From: Mycolicibacterium sp. J2
Lineage (GTDB): Bacteria > Actinomycetota > Actinomycetes > Mycobacteriales > Mycobacteriaceae
DNA length: 64,000 bases
Direction: 5' to 3'
Assembly: GCF_026240945.1 (NCBI RefSeq)
Contig: NZ_JAPFPY010000001.1
Location: forward strand, 434,001 to 498,000
Shown here: piece after piece, positions 17,659 to 26,235 of the stretch
How positions within the stretch are numbered: the first letter of the stretch is position 1
Layout: each line of letters begins with the position of its first letter
Program-made: the position numbers and the translations under genes
Notes under the pieces: model-generated
Databases searched by the model: none
What the model was told of the DNA's origin: nothing
The model's input: only the letters and a program-made list of their open reading frames with translations

Positions 17659-17680
17659 CGACTAGAACCTTCTAGTGTCG
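17659..17680. promoter_or_regulatory. LacI-family operator O2 (imperfect copy)
   Basis: CGACTAGAAC-CT-TCTAGTGTCG repeats the O1 motif with a changed centre. It lies 5 bases before the LacI gene start and about 39 bases from O1, centre to centre. That position fits autorepression, and the pair could bind cooperatively. Confidence 0.75.
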
Positions 17681-17684
17681 TGTC

Positions 17685-18686
17685 ATGCAGCACCGACCCA
17701 CGCTGGAGGATGTGGCCCGGCACGCCGGTGTCTCGCGCGCGCTGGTGTCCATCGTCATGCGCGACGTCCCCGGCGCCAGCGACGAGACCCGCGCCAGGGT
17801 GCGCCTGGCCGCCGACGAGATCGGCTATCGCCCCGACCCGCGGGCGCGGCGACTGCGTCAACTGCGCACCAAACTGCTCGGGGTAGCCTTCGCCACCGGT
17901 CAGGAATTCCACGCCGAACTGGTCGACGGCGTCTACGCCGCCGCAGACGAATTCGGCTACGACGTCGTGCTCAGCGGCGTCACCCGACACCACGATGAAA
18001 GCCGCGCCGTACGCACCCTGCTGGACGACCGGTGCGAGGCCCTGCTGCTGCTCGGTCCGCAGCTGTCCGCCGCCGAGCTCATCCGGTTGGCCACCACTAT
18101 CCCGGTAGTCGTCGTCGCACGGCGCCTACGCGGTGTGGACGCCGTCCGCAGCGACGACACCGCCGGCGCTGCGATGGCCGTCGAGTACCTGCACGCTCTC
18201 GGGCATCGCGATATCGTCCACCTCGACGGTGGCCGTGCGCCCGGCGCCGCCGAACGGCGCCGCGGTTACACGCAGGCCATGCGCGCCGCCGGACTGACGG
18301 CAGCCACTGTGCCCGGCGGCCTCACCGAGCGCGAAGGCGCCGCCGCCACCACGGCCCTGCTCGGCTCCGGCGCGGCCCTGCCGTCGGCGATCTTCGCCTT
18401 CAACGATCGCTGCGCACTCGGTGTACTCGACGTCCTGGTGCGAGCTCGTGTCGCTGTACCCCAACGGGTTTCGGTGCTGGGTTTCGACGACAGCCCGGCG
18501 GCCCGGCTGGCCCACATCGACCTGAGCACCATTCGGCAAGAAACCCGGCAGTTGGCTCGTGCGGCGGTGGCCCGCCTGGTGAGCCGACTCGACGAGACGG
18601 ACGACAGCACCGGGCCGGTCGATATCGTCGTCCCCCCGACACTGGTGGTGCGGGGCACCACCTCGGCACCCACCGCGACGGGATGA
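17685..18686 (+). CDS. LacI family transcriptional repressor
   Basis: 333 aa. LacI HTH at the N terminus (PTLEDVARHAGVSRALVSIVMRD) with hinge helix ARRLRQLRTKLLG, then a periplasmic-binding-protein-like sensor (VVVVARRLRGVDAVRSDDTAGAAMAVEYLHALGHRDIVHLDGG; FAFNDRCALGVLDVLVRARVAVPQRVSVLGFDD). A sugar or sugar acid should be the effector. Two operator palindromes lie in the intergenic region shared with the divergent isomerase gene. Confidence 0.95.
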   Translation: MQHRPTLEDVARHAGVSRALVSIVMRDVPGASDETRARVRLAADEIGYRPDPRARRLRQLRTKLLGVAFATGQEFHAELVDGVYAAADEFGYDVVLSGVTRHHDESRAVRTLLDDRCEALLLLGPQLSAAELIRLATTIPVVVVARRLRGVDAVRSDDTAGAAMAVEYLHALGHRDIVHLDGGRAPGAAERRRGYTQAMRAAGLTAATVPGGLTEREGAAATTALLGSGAALPSAIFAFNDRCALGVLDVLVRARVAVPQRVSVLGFDDSPAARLAHIDLSTIRQETRQLARAAVARLVSRLDETDDSTGPVDIVVPPTLVVRGTTSAPTATG

Positions 18687-18753
18687 ATCCGCACCGGCGC
18701 ATCCGTTCTGGTCCGCGGAGGGCCGCCGAGGGTTGCGGCCGGAGAGGAACAGC

Positions 18754-19533
18754 ATGCGCATCGTCGTCATCGGCGGGACCGGCCTGATCGGATCGAAGCT
18801 GGTGCTCGCCTTGACCGAACACGGCCACGAGGCGATCGCGGCATCGCCGCGGACCGGGGTGAACGCCGTCACCGGCGAAGGGCTGACCGACGTGCTGACC
18901 GGTGCCGGTCGGCAGACCGATGTCGTGGTCGACGTATCGAACTCGCCGAGCTTCGACGACGGACCGGCACTGGAGTTCTTCACCAGGTCGGCAACCCATC
19001 TGCTGGCCGCCGAGTCCGCCGCCGGGGTGCGACATCACGTGGCTCTCTCGGTGGTGGGCACCCCGGCGTTGGCACGGCAGAGCGGCTACTTCGACGCAAA
19101 GCTGACGCAGGAGAACCTGATCGGGGCCGGCCCGATCCCCTACACCATCGTGCGGGCAACGCAGTTCTTCGAGTTCCTGGGCGTCATCGCCGACTCGGCG
19201 ACCGTCGAGGGAAGCGTCCGCTTGCCCGCCAAGGGTATCCAGCCGATGGCCGCATCCGATGTCGCCGAGGGGGTCGCCATCGCGGCACTCGGAGAACCCG
19301 TCAACGGGGTCTCCGAAATCGGCGGCCCACAACGCTTCGACCTGCCCGACCTCATCCGGACAGCGCTGACCGCCCGCGGTGACGGCCGCACGGTGATCAC
19401 CGACCCCACCGCCACGTACTGGGGCATCGACATCGATGCCGACACCCTGGTGCCGTCGGCCGGCGCGACATTGTTCGAGACCCGGTTCGCGGACTGGATT
19501 CTCGAAACCGCGGCCACCGAACAACGCGGCTAG
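18754..19533 (+). CDS. NmrA-like / atypical SDR NAD(P)-binding protein
   Basis: 259 aa from ATG 18754, preceded by a good ribosome site (GGAGAGGA, 18741-18748). Glycine motif VIGGTGLIGSKL at residues 5-15; later HVALSVVGTPAL, GYFDAKLTQENLI (YxxxK-like), PYTIVRATQFFEF and GPQRFDLPDLI. This is the SDR group that includes NmrA regulators and NAD(P)H:quinone reductases acting on unknown substrates. It follows the LacI gene by 67 bases on the same strand; a functional link is unclear. Confidence 0.85.
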   Translation: MRIVVIGGTGLIGSKLVLALTEHGHEAIAASPRTGVNAVTGEGLTDVLTGAGRQTDVVVDVSNSPSFDDGPALEFFTRSATHLLAAESAAGVRHHVALSVVGTPALARQSGYFDAKLTQENLIGAGPIPYTIVRATQFFEFLGVIADSATVEGSVRLPAKGIQPMAASDVAEGVAIAALGEPVNGVSEIGGPQRFDLPDLIRTALTARGDGRTVITDPTATYWGIDIDADTLVPSAGATLFETRFADWILETAATEQRG

Positions 19534-19617
19534 CCCTGGGTCTGGCGGCCCACCATCGCCTTGCACACCTGCACTCGCTAGCATCCAAGATCGAATCGAA
19601 CAGACACGGTGGTAGCT

Positions 19618-22419
19618 ATGTCGAGCCAAGCCGGCGGGCGGGGAACAACGTTGCGCGGCCGCGGCCGCGAGTCCGCAACGCTGGCCGACCTGGTGTCGCA
19701 GGCGCGCGCCGGCACCGGCCGGGCAGTGGTCCTCCGGGGCGAGGCCGGGGTCGGCAAGACGGCGCTGCTGGAATACACATCCGGCGTGGCAGCCGATTTC
19801 CGCGTCGTCCAGGTCGCCGGAGTGCAGACCGATATGGAACTCGCATTCGCTGCTCTGCAACAGATGTGCGCACCGCTGATGCGTTACGTCGACACTCTTG
19901 CCGTGCCGCAGCGGCAAGCCCTTGCGGTGGCCTTCGGGTACGGCACCGGTCCCACCCCGGACCGGTTCCTGGTCGGCCTGGCCGTCCTCGGCCTGCTCGC
20001 CGCGGCGGCCGACGATCAACCACTGCTCTGCCTGGTGGACGACGCGCAATGGCTCGACCAGGCGTCGGTGCAGACCCTGGCGTTCGTCGCGAGGCGCCTA
20101 CTCGCCGAACGCATCGCCATGGTCTTCGCCGTGCGCGAGGGCCACGCCGAAATCCTGCCAGGACTACCCGACCTGCCGATCACGGGGCTGTCCGACGCTG
20201 ATGCCAGGGCACTGCTGGAGTCGGTGATGATCGGCGGCATCGACCCCCGGGTGCGGGATCGCATCGTCGCCGAAACTCGCGGCCTACCACTGGCTTTGGT
20301 CGATGTGCCACGCACCGTGACGGCAACCGAGCTGGCCGGGGGCTTCTGGATTGCCGGCAAGAGATCATCGACGGCCGCGATCGAGGCCGGGTTCGTGCGG
20401 CGCATCACCGCGCTGCCTGCCGATACGCAACGGTTGCTCCTGGTTGCCGCCGCAGAGCCGGTGGGTGATGCTGCGCTGTTCCTGCGGGCGGCCGCGGCCT
20501 TGGGTATCCCGGTCGATGCCCTGGCCCCTGCCGAAGAGGCGGGCGTGATCGAATTCGGGCACCGCATGCGGTTCCACCACCCGCTGATGCGCTCGGCCGC
20601 GTACCGCGCCGCCGACCTCGGTGACCGTCGGGTGGTGCACCGTGCGCTGGCCGACGCCACCGATCCGCAGGCCGATCCCGACCGCCGGGCCTGGCATGCC
20701 GCCAACGCCGCGACCGGCCCCGACGACACCATCGCCGCTGAGTTGGAGGCCTCGGCCGACCGTGCCCAGTGCAGAGGCGGAATCGCCGCAGCGGCAGCAT
20801 TTTTGGAGCGTGCGGCCATCCTCACGCTGGACCCGGCACTGCGGGGGGCACGTGCCATCGCGGCCGCCGACGCCAAGCGGGAGGCGGCCGCGCCGGAGGC
20901 CGCCTACGAGCTGCTGGCGCTGGCCGAAGCGGGCCCGCTATCGACCCTGCAACGAGCCCTGGTCACCAGGATGCGAGCCCAGATGGACTTCGTGCGCAGC
21001 CGGGCCACGTCGGCAGGAACGCCACCCGTCGGTGCGGCCGCCGCCCAACTGCTCGAGGCGGCGCGCGCGCTGACCGGCCTGGACGACGAGCTGGCCCGCG
21101 AAACCTACCTGGAGGCCCTGACCGCAGCCATGTACGCCGGCCGTCTCGGCGAGCCCGACCTGATGGTCGAGGTGGCCACTGCGGGTCTGGCGGCTGCGGG
21201 CTCCGTTGCGCAGCTGCGCCGGCCGGTCGACTATCTGTTGCGCGGCATGGCAACCCGGATCGTCGACGGTCCTGGCACCGGTTCGGCCGATTTGAGTGCG
21301 GCACTCGAACTGTGGAACGCCCACGCTCAGGAGCAGACCGGGCAATGGCTGTATTGGCCGTTCCCGGTCGCCCAGGAATCAGCCGCCCACGAGATGTGGG
21401 ACGACGAGGTGCTGGAACGGATCGCCGGTGACACGGTGCGGCGGGCCAGGGAGGCCGGCGCCCTGGCCGCGCTGCCACCTGCACTCGGCTATCGAGCCGG
21501 CGTCCACTTCTACCGCGGCGAGTTCGATTCGGCCACAACGCTGATCGAGGAATCCATGGCCATCACCGCATCGATGGGCAATGCGCCGGTGCGTTATCAC
21601 ACGCTGCTGCTCGCCGCGTGGCGTGGCGCGGTCGCCGAAGCCGAGGCGATCATCGAGGCGGCCGCCGCCGACGGTGCGGCCCGTGGTGAAGGGCGGCTGC
21701 TCGGCTTGTCCGGCTTCAGCAAGGCCGTGCTCTACAACGGACTCGGCCGCTACGACGAGGCACTGGCCGCCGCGCACCGCTGCTGTGAGTACGAGGACCT
21801 CGGCTTCTACGGCTGGTGTCTGTACGAACTCATCGAGGCGGCGGTCCACACCGGCGACCGCGCCGCTGCCGAAGCGGCGCTGCCGAAGCTCGAGGAGCGC
21901 GCCGGTGCCAGCGGTACCGATTGGGGCCTCGGCGCGGTCGCGGCCGCGCAGGCCCTGCTTGCCGACAATGACGATGCCGAGGAGGCTTTCGTCGAAGCGA
22001 TCGAGCGACTGGAGCGCGCCGACATCGCGCTCCACCTGTCCCGGGCCCGGTTGTCCTACGGGGAGTGGTTGCGGCGGGCCAACCGTCGCGCGGACGCCCG
22101 GAAACAGCTGACCGCCGCCCACGAACTGTTCACCACGATGGGCGCACACGGTTTCGCCGAGCGGGCACGTCGCGAACTGAACGTCAGCGGCGACAAGGTC
22201 CGCAGACAGGCCGCCGGTTCCGGGGACGAACTCACCGCCCAGGAAGCCCAGATCGCCCAGCTGGCCCGCGACGGCCTGACCAACCAGGAGATCGGCGCCC
22301 AGCTGTTCATCAGCACCCACACCGTGGAATGGCACCTGCGCAAGGTGTTCGTCAAACTCGGCATCACCTCGCGCAAACAGTTACGCACGCTCTCGTCGGC
22401 ACCGGGGCCGGCCGGCTGA
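19618..22419 (+). CDS. LuxR-family regulator with N-terminal AAA ATPase (LAL type)
   Basis: 933 aa from ATG 19618 (GTG 19609 possible). Walker A GEAGVGKT at residues 41-48, Walker B-like LLCLVDDAQWLD near 137, then a long helical repeat region (TPR-like, ~350-850) and a C-terminal LuxR HTH (LTAQEAQIAQLARDGLTNQEIGAQLF, about 870-930). Such proteins activate transcription after binding ATP and a small inducer. It lies 105 bases upstream of the ECF sigma gene on the same strand, so it may control the sigma-SDR-cupin operon through the palindrome at 22487-22500. Confidence 0.93.
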   Translation: MSSQAGGRGTTLRGRGRESATLADLVSQARAGTGRAVVLRGEAGVGKTALLEYTSGVAADFRVVQVAGVQTDMELAFAALQQMCAPLMRYVDTLAVPQRQALAVAFGYGTGPTPDRFLVGLAVLGLLAAAADDQPLLCLVDDAQWLDQASVQTLAFVARRLLAERIAMVFAVREGHAEILPGLPDLPITGLSDADARALLESVMIGGIDPRVRDRIVAETRGLPLALVDVPRTVTATELAGGFWIAGKRSSTAAIEAGFVRRITALPADTQRLLLVAAAEPVGDAALFLRAAAALGIPVDALAPAEEAGVIEFGHRMRFHHPLMRSAAYRAADLGDRRVVHRALADATDPQADPDRRAWHAANAATGPDDTIAAELEASADRAQCRGGIAAAAAFLERAAILTLDPALRGARAIAAADAKREAAAPEAAYELLALAEAGPLSTLQRALVTRMRAQMDFVRSRATSAGTPPVGAAAAQLLEAARALTGLDDELARETYLEALTAAMYAGRLGEPDLMVEVATAGLAAAGSVAQLRRPVDYLLRGMATRIVDGPGTGSADLSAALELWNAHAQEQTGQWLYWPFPVAQESAAHEMWDDEVLERIAGDTVRRAREAGALAALPPALGYRAGVHFYRGEFDSATTLIEESMAITASMGNAPVRYHTLLLAAWRGAVAEAEAIIEAAAADGAARGEGRLLGLSGFSKAVLYNGLGRYDEALAAAHRCCEYEDLGFYGWCLYELIEAAVHTGDRAAAEAALPKLEERAGASGTDWGLGAVAAAQALLADNDDAEEAFVEAIERLERADIALHLSRARLSYGEWLRRANRRADARKQLTAAHELFTTMGAHGFAERARRELNVSGDKVRRQAAGSGDELTAQEAQIAQLARDGLTNQEIGAQLFISTHTVEWHLRKVFVKLGITSRKQLRTLSSAPGPAG

Positions 22420-22486
22420 TCCGCACCACGGAGTCGCGACTACGGACTTTCAAGGGTCCGCCGCGCCCCTTCGCCGACAAGGCTGG

Positions 22487-22500
22487 TTCTCGAACGAGAA
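22487..22500. promoter_or_regulatory. Inverted repeat before the ECF sigma operon
   Basis: TTCTCG (22487-22492) and CGAGAA (22495-22500) are exact inverted halves around AA, 24 bases upstream of the sigma-factor ATG. A LuxR HTH dimer binding this site is a reasonable guess given the adjacent LAL gene. No SigH-type GGAA...GTT promoter is obvious in the same gap. Confidence 0.4.
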
Positions 22501-22524
22501 AACCAATGACGCGCGGAGGCACTC

Positions 22525-23118
22525 ATGACCCTGACATCCGTCCCGGCCGACGGGGCCGGGCACGAATCCGATGCCGAACTCGCGGCACGCTTCGCCCGTG
22601 ACACCCAGCCACTGTTCGATGTGCTGCATCGCGGCGCCCGCCGGCTGACCCGCACCGAGGCGGACGCCGAGGATCTGTTGCAGGACACCCTGCTGCACGC
22701 CTACACCGGCTTCCGCAAGTTCCGCCCCGACACCAATCTGAAGGCCTGGCTGTTCCGGATCATGTACAACCGGTGGGTCAGCAACCATCGAGGCAGGCAA
22801 CGCCGCCCCGCCGAGGTGACGGTGGAGGAGATCACCGACCGAGAGCTGGCCCGCGCCGCCACCCATCAGTCCGGTGGCCTGCACTCCGCCGAGGCCGTGG
22901 TGCTCGGGGCGCTGCCCGATCCGGAACTGACCGAGGCCCTCGCCGAACTACCGGAGGGCTTCACCACGGCGATGTTCTACGCCTATGTCGAGGGCTACAC
23001 CTACGCCGAAACCGCGGCCATCATGGACATCCCGATGGGCACGGTGATGTCCCGCGTCTCGCGTGGCCGCCAGCGGCTGCGCACCTCACTGGCCGTGCAC
23101 GAGCGACGGATCGCCTGA
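22525..23118 (+). CDS. ECF sigma factor, SigH-like (ECF12-type)
   Basis: 197 aa with a GGAGG ribosome site. Region 2: DAEDLLQDTLLHAYTGFRKFRPDTNLKAWLFRIMYNRWVSNHRGRQRRPAE, strongly like mycobacterial SigH. Region 4: ALAELPEGFTTAMFYAYVEGYTYAETAAIMDIPMGTVMSRVSRGRQRLR. SigH proper is followed by the zinc anti-sigma RshA; here no such gene follows. Instead an SDR starts 3 bases after the stop. It is therefore one of the extra SigH paralogues typical of environmental mycobacteria. Confidence 0.93.
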   Translation: MTLTSVPADGAGHESDAELAARFARDTQPLFDVLHRGARRLTRTEADAEDLLQDTLLHAYTGFRKFRPDTNLKAWLFRIMYNRWVSNHRGRQRRPAEVTVEEITDRELARAATHQSGGLHSAEAVVLGALPDPELTEALAELPEGFTTAMFYAYVEGYTYAETAAIMDIPMGTVMSRVSRGRQRLRTSLAVHERRIA

Positions 23119-23121
23119 CCG

Positions 23122-23838
23122 ATGGAGCTGACACAGCAGACCGCATTGGTCACGGGCGGCACCGCGGGGATCGGTCTGGCGTGCGCACGGCTGCTCGCCG
23201 CTGCCGGCGCGACGGTGATCGTCACCGGCCGAGACGGTGACCGGGGCGCCGCGGCGGCGGCCGCGATCGGAGCCCGGTTCGTCCGCGCCGACCTGTCGGA
23301 TATGGAGTCGGTGCGAGCGCTGGCACAGCAGGCGCCGAAGGTCGACATCCTGGTGAACAACGCCGCCGCCTTTCCCGCGGCCCTCACCGTCGAGCAGGAA
23401 CTCGACCCCTTCGAGCGGACCTTTGCCACCAATGTCCGGGGACTCTACTTCCTGACCGCCGCGCTGGTGCCCGGCATGCTCACCCGCGGGCACGGCAGCA
23501 TCGTGAACATCACCACCATGGTCGCCGGCAAGGGCGTACCTGGCGCGTCGGCGTACAGCGCGTCGAAGGCGGCGGTGGAATCGCTGACCCGCACGTGGGC
23601 CGCCGAGTTCGGTCCGGGCGGTGTCCGGGTCAACAGCGTCGCACCCGGCCCCACCAGAACCGAAGGCGTGCAGGCGGAATGGGGCGATACCAACGAGGAA
23701 CTCGGCCGCTCACTTCCGCTGGGCCGCACCGCCGACCCCCTGGAGATCGCGCAGGCCGTGCTCTTCCTGGCCTCTCCGCTCGCCAGTTTCATCACCGGTT
23801 CCACACTGCACGCCGATGGCGGCGGCAGCGCCATCTGA
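23122..23838 (+). CDS. Short-chain dehydrogenase/reductase, classical
   Basis: 238 aa. Cofactor motif TGGTAGIG (residues 11-18), NNAA, catalytic Ser in VNITTMVAGKGVPGAS and YSASK, then VAPGPTRTEG and a C-terminal GSTLHADGGGSAI. An Arg in VTGRDGD after beta-2 suggests NADP(H). Second gene of the sigma-SDR-cupin-unknown operon; the gap to the sigma gene is 3 bases. Substrate not predictable. Confidence 0.93.
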   Translation: MELTQQTALVTGGTAGIGLACARLLAAAGATVIVTGRDGDRGAAAAAAIGARFVRADLSDMESVRALAQQAPKVDILVNNAAAFPAALTVEQELDPFERTFATNVRGLYFLTAALVPGMLTRGHGSIVNITTMVAGKGVPGASAYSASKAAVESLTRTWAAEFGPGGVRVNSVAPGPTRTEGVQAEWGDTNEELGRSLPLGRTADPLEIAQAVLFLASPLASFITGSTLHADGGGSAI

Positions 23839-23862
23839 CCCGCAAACCCCGAGGAGCACCCC

Positions 23863-24276
23863 GTGACGAAAACATACGATCCCGGCTGGGAGGACGCGTT
23901 GACCGTCGTCCAGGAGGTGATGCCGCCGGCCATTGCCGAAGGCGCGCACGCCATGACGGTCATCATCGAATACCCGCCCGGTAGCGCAGGCGCACCACCG
24001 CACCGGCACCCCAGTGGTCCGGCATTCGGTTACATGCTCGAGGGCGAGATGCTGTTCGAGTTGGAAGGCGAACCGCCACGGGTCATTCGGGCCGGTGAGG
24101 CGTTCTGGGAGCCGGGCGGTGATGTCATCCACTATTCGGATGCCAACCACCGCGACGATGTCAGGAGCCGTTTCCTGGTCACCATGATGTGTGTGCCGGG
24201 GCAACCGATGCTCACCCTCGTCGACGACGAGGAACTGGCGGCCCGCGCGCACCTGCGCGTGCCGGCACAGGAGTGA
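23863..24276 (+). CDS. Single-domain cupin protein
   Basis: 137 aa from GTG 23863. Cupin motif 1 is GAPPHRHPSGPAFGYMLEGEM (two His and a Glu as metal ligands) and motif 2 is EPGGDVIHYSDANH (His). A metal-binding double-stranded beta barrel, enzyme or sensor. Third gene of the ECF sigma operon. It lacks the zinc-binding N-terminal domain of ChrR-type cupin anti-sigma factors, so an anti-sigma role is speculative. Confidence 0.88.
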   Translation: MTKTYDPGWEDALTVVQEVMPPAIAEGAHAMTVIIEYPPGSAGAPPHRHPSGPAFGYMLEGEMLFELEGEPPRVIRAGEAFWEPGGDVIHYSDANHRDDVRSRFLVTMMCVPGQPMLTLVDDEELAARAHLRVPAQE

Positions 24277-24281
24277 GTTCG

Positions 24282-25136
24282 ATGTCCAGAATCCTGTTGC
24301 AGACCACCATTCCGGTCGCCGCCGACGACTGGGACATCTCCCGGTTCACCATGCTCGCCGATGAACTGCGCGCGGCCGGGCATCAGGTGATCGCGCGCAA
24401 CCGCACCGGTCACGACGACGATCCGGTGCTGTCCCATCTCGACGAGCTCGGCTATGACCAACTGTGGCTGATGGCCGTCGACACCGGCGGCGGCCTCACC
24501 GATGCCGAGTGCGCGGCCATCAGCCGATTCCGGCTGGCCGGCGGTGGGGTGCTCACCGCCCGTGATCATCAGGAGCTCGGCAGTTGCCTGCTGAGGCTGG
24601 GTTCGCTGGGCATGGTCAATCGATTCCACGACCCGGCGGTCGACCCGGACAGTATGTGCGACGACCGCGACAATCCCGATATCTCCTGGCCCAACTTCCA
24701 TTCCGGCGCCAACGGTGACTACCAGCCGGTGCTGGTCGACGGCGTCCCGCACGAACTGCTGCGCACCGGCCGAACGGCAAGCGGGCGCATCGAGTGGTTC
24801 CCGGCGCACCCGCATGAGGGGTTGGTTTCCGACGACGTGCCGGGTGCGCGGGTGGTGGCCCAGGGCCGCAGCACATCGACCGGACGACGGTTCAATTTGG
24901 CTGTCGCACTCGAGGAATCAGGCCCTTCGGGCAAGCACATGATGGGTCGGGCACTTGCGGAGTCGACCTTTCACCATTTCGCGGACTACAACTGGGATGT
25001 CGGCCGCGGCGCGCCGACCTTCGTCACCGAGTCGCCCGGCTGTGCGATCAAGGACGATCCGTCCCATCTGGCGACCTTCAAGGATTACGTGCGCAATATC
25101 GCGGCGTGGCTCACGCCATTCGGTGCACGTCGTTGA
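24282..25136 (+). CDS. Conserved protein of unknown function, possibly GATase1-like
   Basis: 284 aa from ATG 24282, 5 bases after the cupin stop. I do not recognise a named family with certainty. The N terminus (ILLQTTIPVAADDWDISRFTMLADELRAAGHQVIARNR) and the part with YDQLWLMAVDTGGGLTDAECAAISRFRLAGGGVLTARDHQ resemble ThuA/class-I amidotransferase-like folds. A canonical nucleophile Cys elbow is not evident. Cys/His/Asp-rich DPDSMCDDRDNPDISWPNFHSG could bind metal. Last gene of the ECF sigma operon; it overlaps the convergent hydrolase by 26 bases. Confidence 0.7.
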   Translation: MSRILLQTTIPVAADDWDISRFTMLADELRAAGHQVIARNRTGHDDDPVLSHLDELGYDQLWLMAVDTGGGLTDAECAAISRFRLAGGGVLTARDHQELGSCLLRLGSLGMVNRFHDPAVDPDSMCDDRDNPDISWPNFHSGANGDYQPVLVDGVPHELLRTGRTASGRIEWFPAHPHEGLVSDDVPGARVVAQGRSTSTGRRFNLAVALEESGPSGKHMMGRALAESTFHHFADYNWDVGRGAPTFVTESPGCAIKDDPSHLATFKDYVRNIAAWLTPFGARR

Positions 25137-26163
25137 CCGCGGCGGTGAACTGATCGGGTGCCTCCTGCGGGACGTTGTGCCCGATACCGTCGAGCACCCG
25201 GTGGTCGTAGGGGCCGGTGTAGCGGGCTCGGTAACCCGCACCGTCCTTGGCGGGTCCGTCGAAATCGCTGCCGATGGTGATGGTGGGCACCGTGATCGGC
25301 GGTTTTGCGGCCAGTCGTCGTTCGTCGTCGTCGTAGTGGGTTTCACCGGGGGCCAGGCTCTGTCGCCAGCGGTAGTTGTGGATGACGATGGGCACGTGGT
25401 CGGGGTTGTCGAACGCCGCTGCCGACAGGTCATAGGTGCTGTCGGTGAAATGCCACAGCGGCGAAGCGTTCTGCCAGATGAGACGGTTGAAGTCCTTGGT
25501 GTTCTGCCGGTAGCCGAGTTCGCCGCGCGGGGTGGCGAAGTAATACTGGTACCACCAACCGTATTCGGCCTTCGGCGGCAACGGCGCACGGTTGGCTTCG
25601 AGGTCGACGATGAGGTAGCCGCTGACCGCGACCAGCCCGCGCACGCGTTGTGGCCACAGCGCGGCGACCACGTTGGCGGTGCGACCGCCCCAGTCGTAGC
25701 CGCCGAGAATGGCGCTGGGGATGTTCAGCGCATCCATCAGGTCGATCACGTCGTTCGCCAGCGCCGACTGCTGGCCGTTGCGAACGGTGTCGGCCGACCG
25801 GAACCGGGTGGACCCGAAACCGCGGGCGAACGGGACGATCACCCGAAATCCTTGCCCGGCAAGGGTGGCGGTGACATCGGCGTAACTGTGGATGTCATAG
25901 GGCCAGCCGTGCAGCAGAATCACCGGCTGCCCGTCGGCGGGCCCGGCCTCGACGTAGCCGACGTCCAGCGCTCCAGCCTCGATCTGCTTCACCGGCCCCA
26001 GGGGATGTCGGGGCGCGGCTGGTGGTCCACTCGGGTCGGAGGACTCGCCGCGCGGCACTGTCGGTCCCGGGCTACAGGCGGCCACGGTGAGCGTGCCCGC
26101 GGCCAGCGTGGTGAGCCGAGCGAAGGTCCGGCGATTGATCCGGGGTGAGGCGACACCAGTCAT
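25111..26163 (-). CDS. Exported alpha/beta hydrolase with Tat/lipoprotein signal
   Basis: 350 aa from ATG 26163; in-frame ATGs at 26181 and 26190 would lengthen the n-region. The signal INRRTFARLTTLAAGTLTVAAC contains a twin arginine and ends in a lipobox-like TVAAC, so it is probably a Tat-exported lipoprotein. The hydrolase core has ILLHGWPYD (oxyanion), GGYDWGGR (Asp nucleophile elbow as in epoxide hydrolases and dehalogenases) and a terminal DGIGHNVPQEAPDQF (His). Asp at the elbow suggests epoxide hydrolase or haloalkane dehalogenase chemistry. Divergent from the LysR gene, its likely regulator. Confidence 0.88.
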   Translation of the reverse strand: MTGVASPRINRRTFARLTTLAAGTLTVAACSPGPTVPRGESSDPSGPPAAPRHPLGPVKQIEAGALDVGYVEAGPADGQPVILLHGWPYDIHSYADVTATLAGQGFRVIVPFARGFGSTRFRSADTVRNGQQSALANDVIDLMDALNIPSAILGGYDWGGRTANVVAALWPQRVRGLVAVSGYLIVDLEANRAPLPPKAEYGWWYQYYFATPRGELGYRQNTKDFNRLIWQNASPLWHFTDSTYDLSAAAFDNPDHVPIVIHNYRWRQSLAPGETHYDDDERRLAAKPPITVPTITIGSDFDGPAKDGAGYRARYTGPYDHRVLDGIGHNVPQEAPDQFTAAVNDVHRMA

Positions 26164-26235
26164 GTATTCATCTGAACGCATCGCCCTCATCTGGTCCAAC
26201 GATTCTTTTTTATCTAAACCATCTACGTTGTCGAT

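Noticed and set aside
23863..24276. Cupin as a ChrR-type anti-sigma factor
   Set aside because: The N-terminal zinc anti-sigma domain is missing; kept only as a testable idea.
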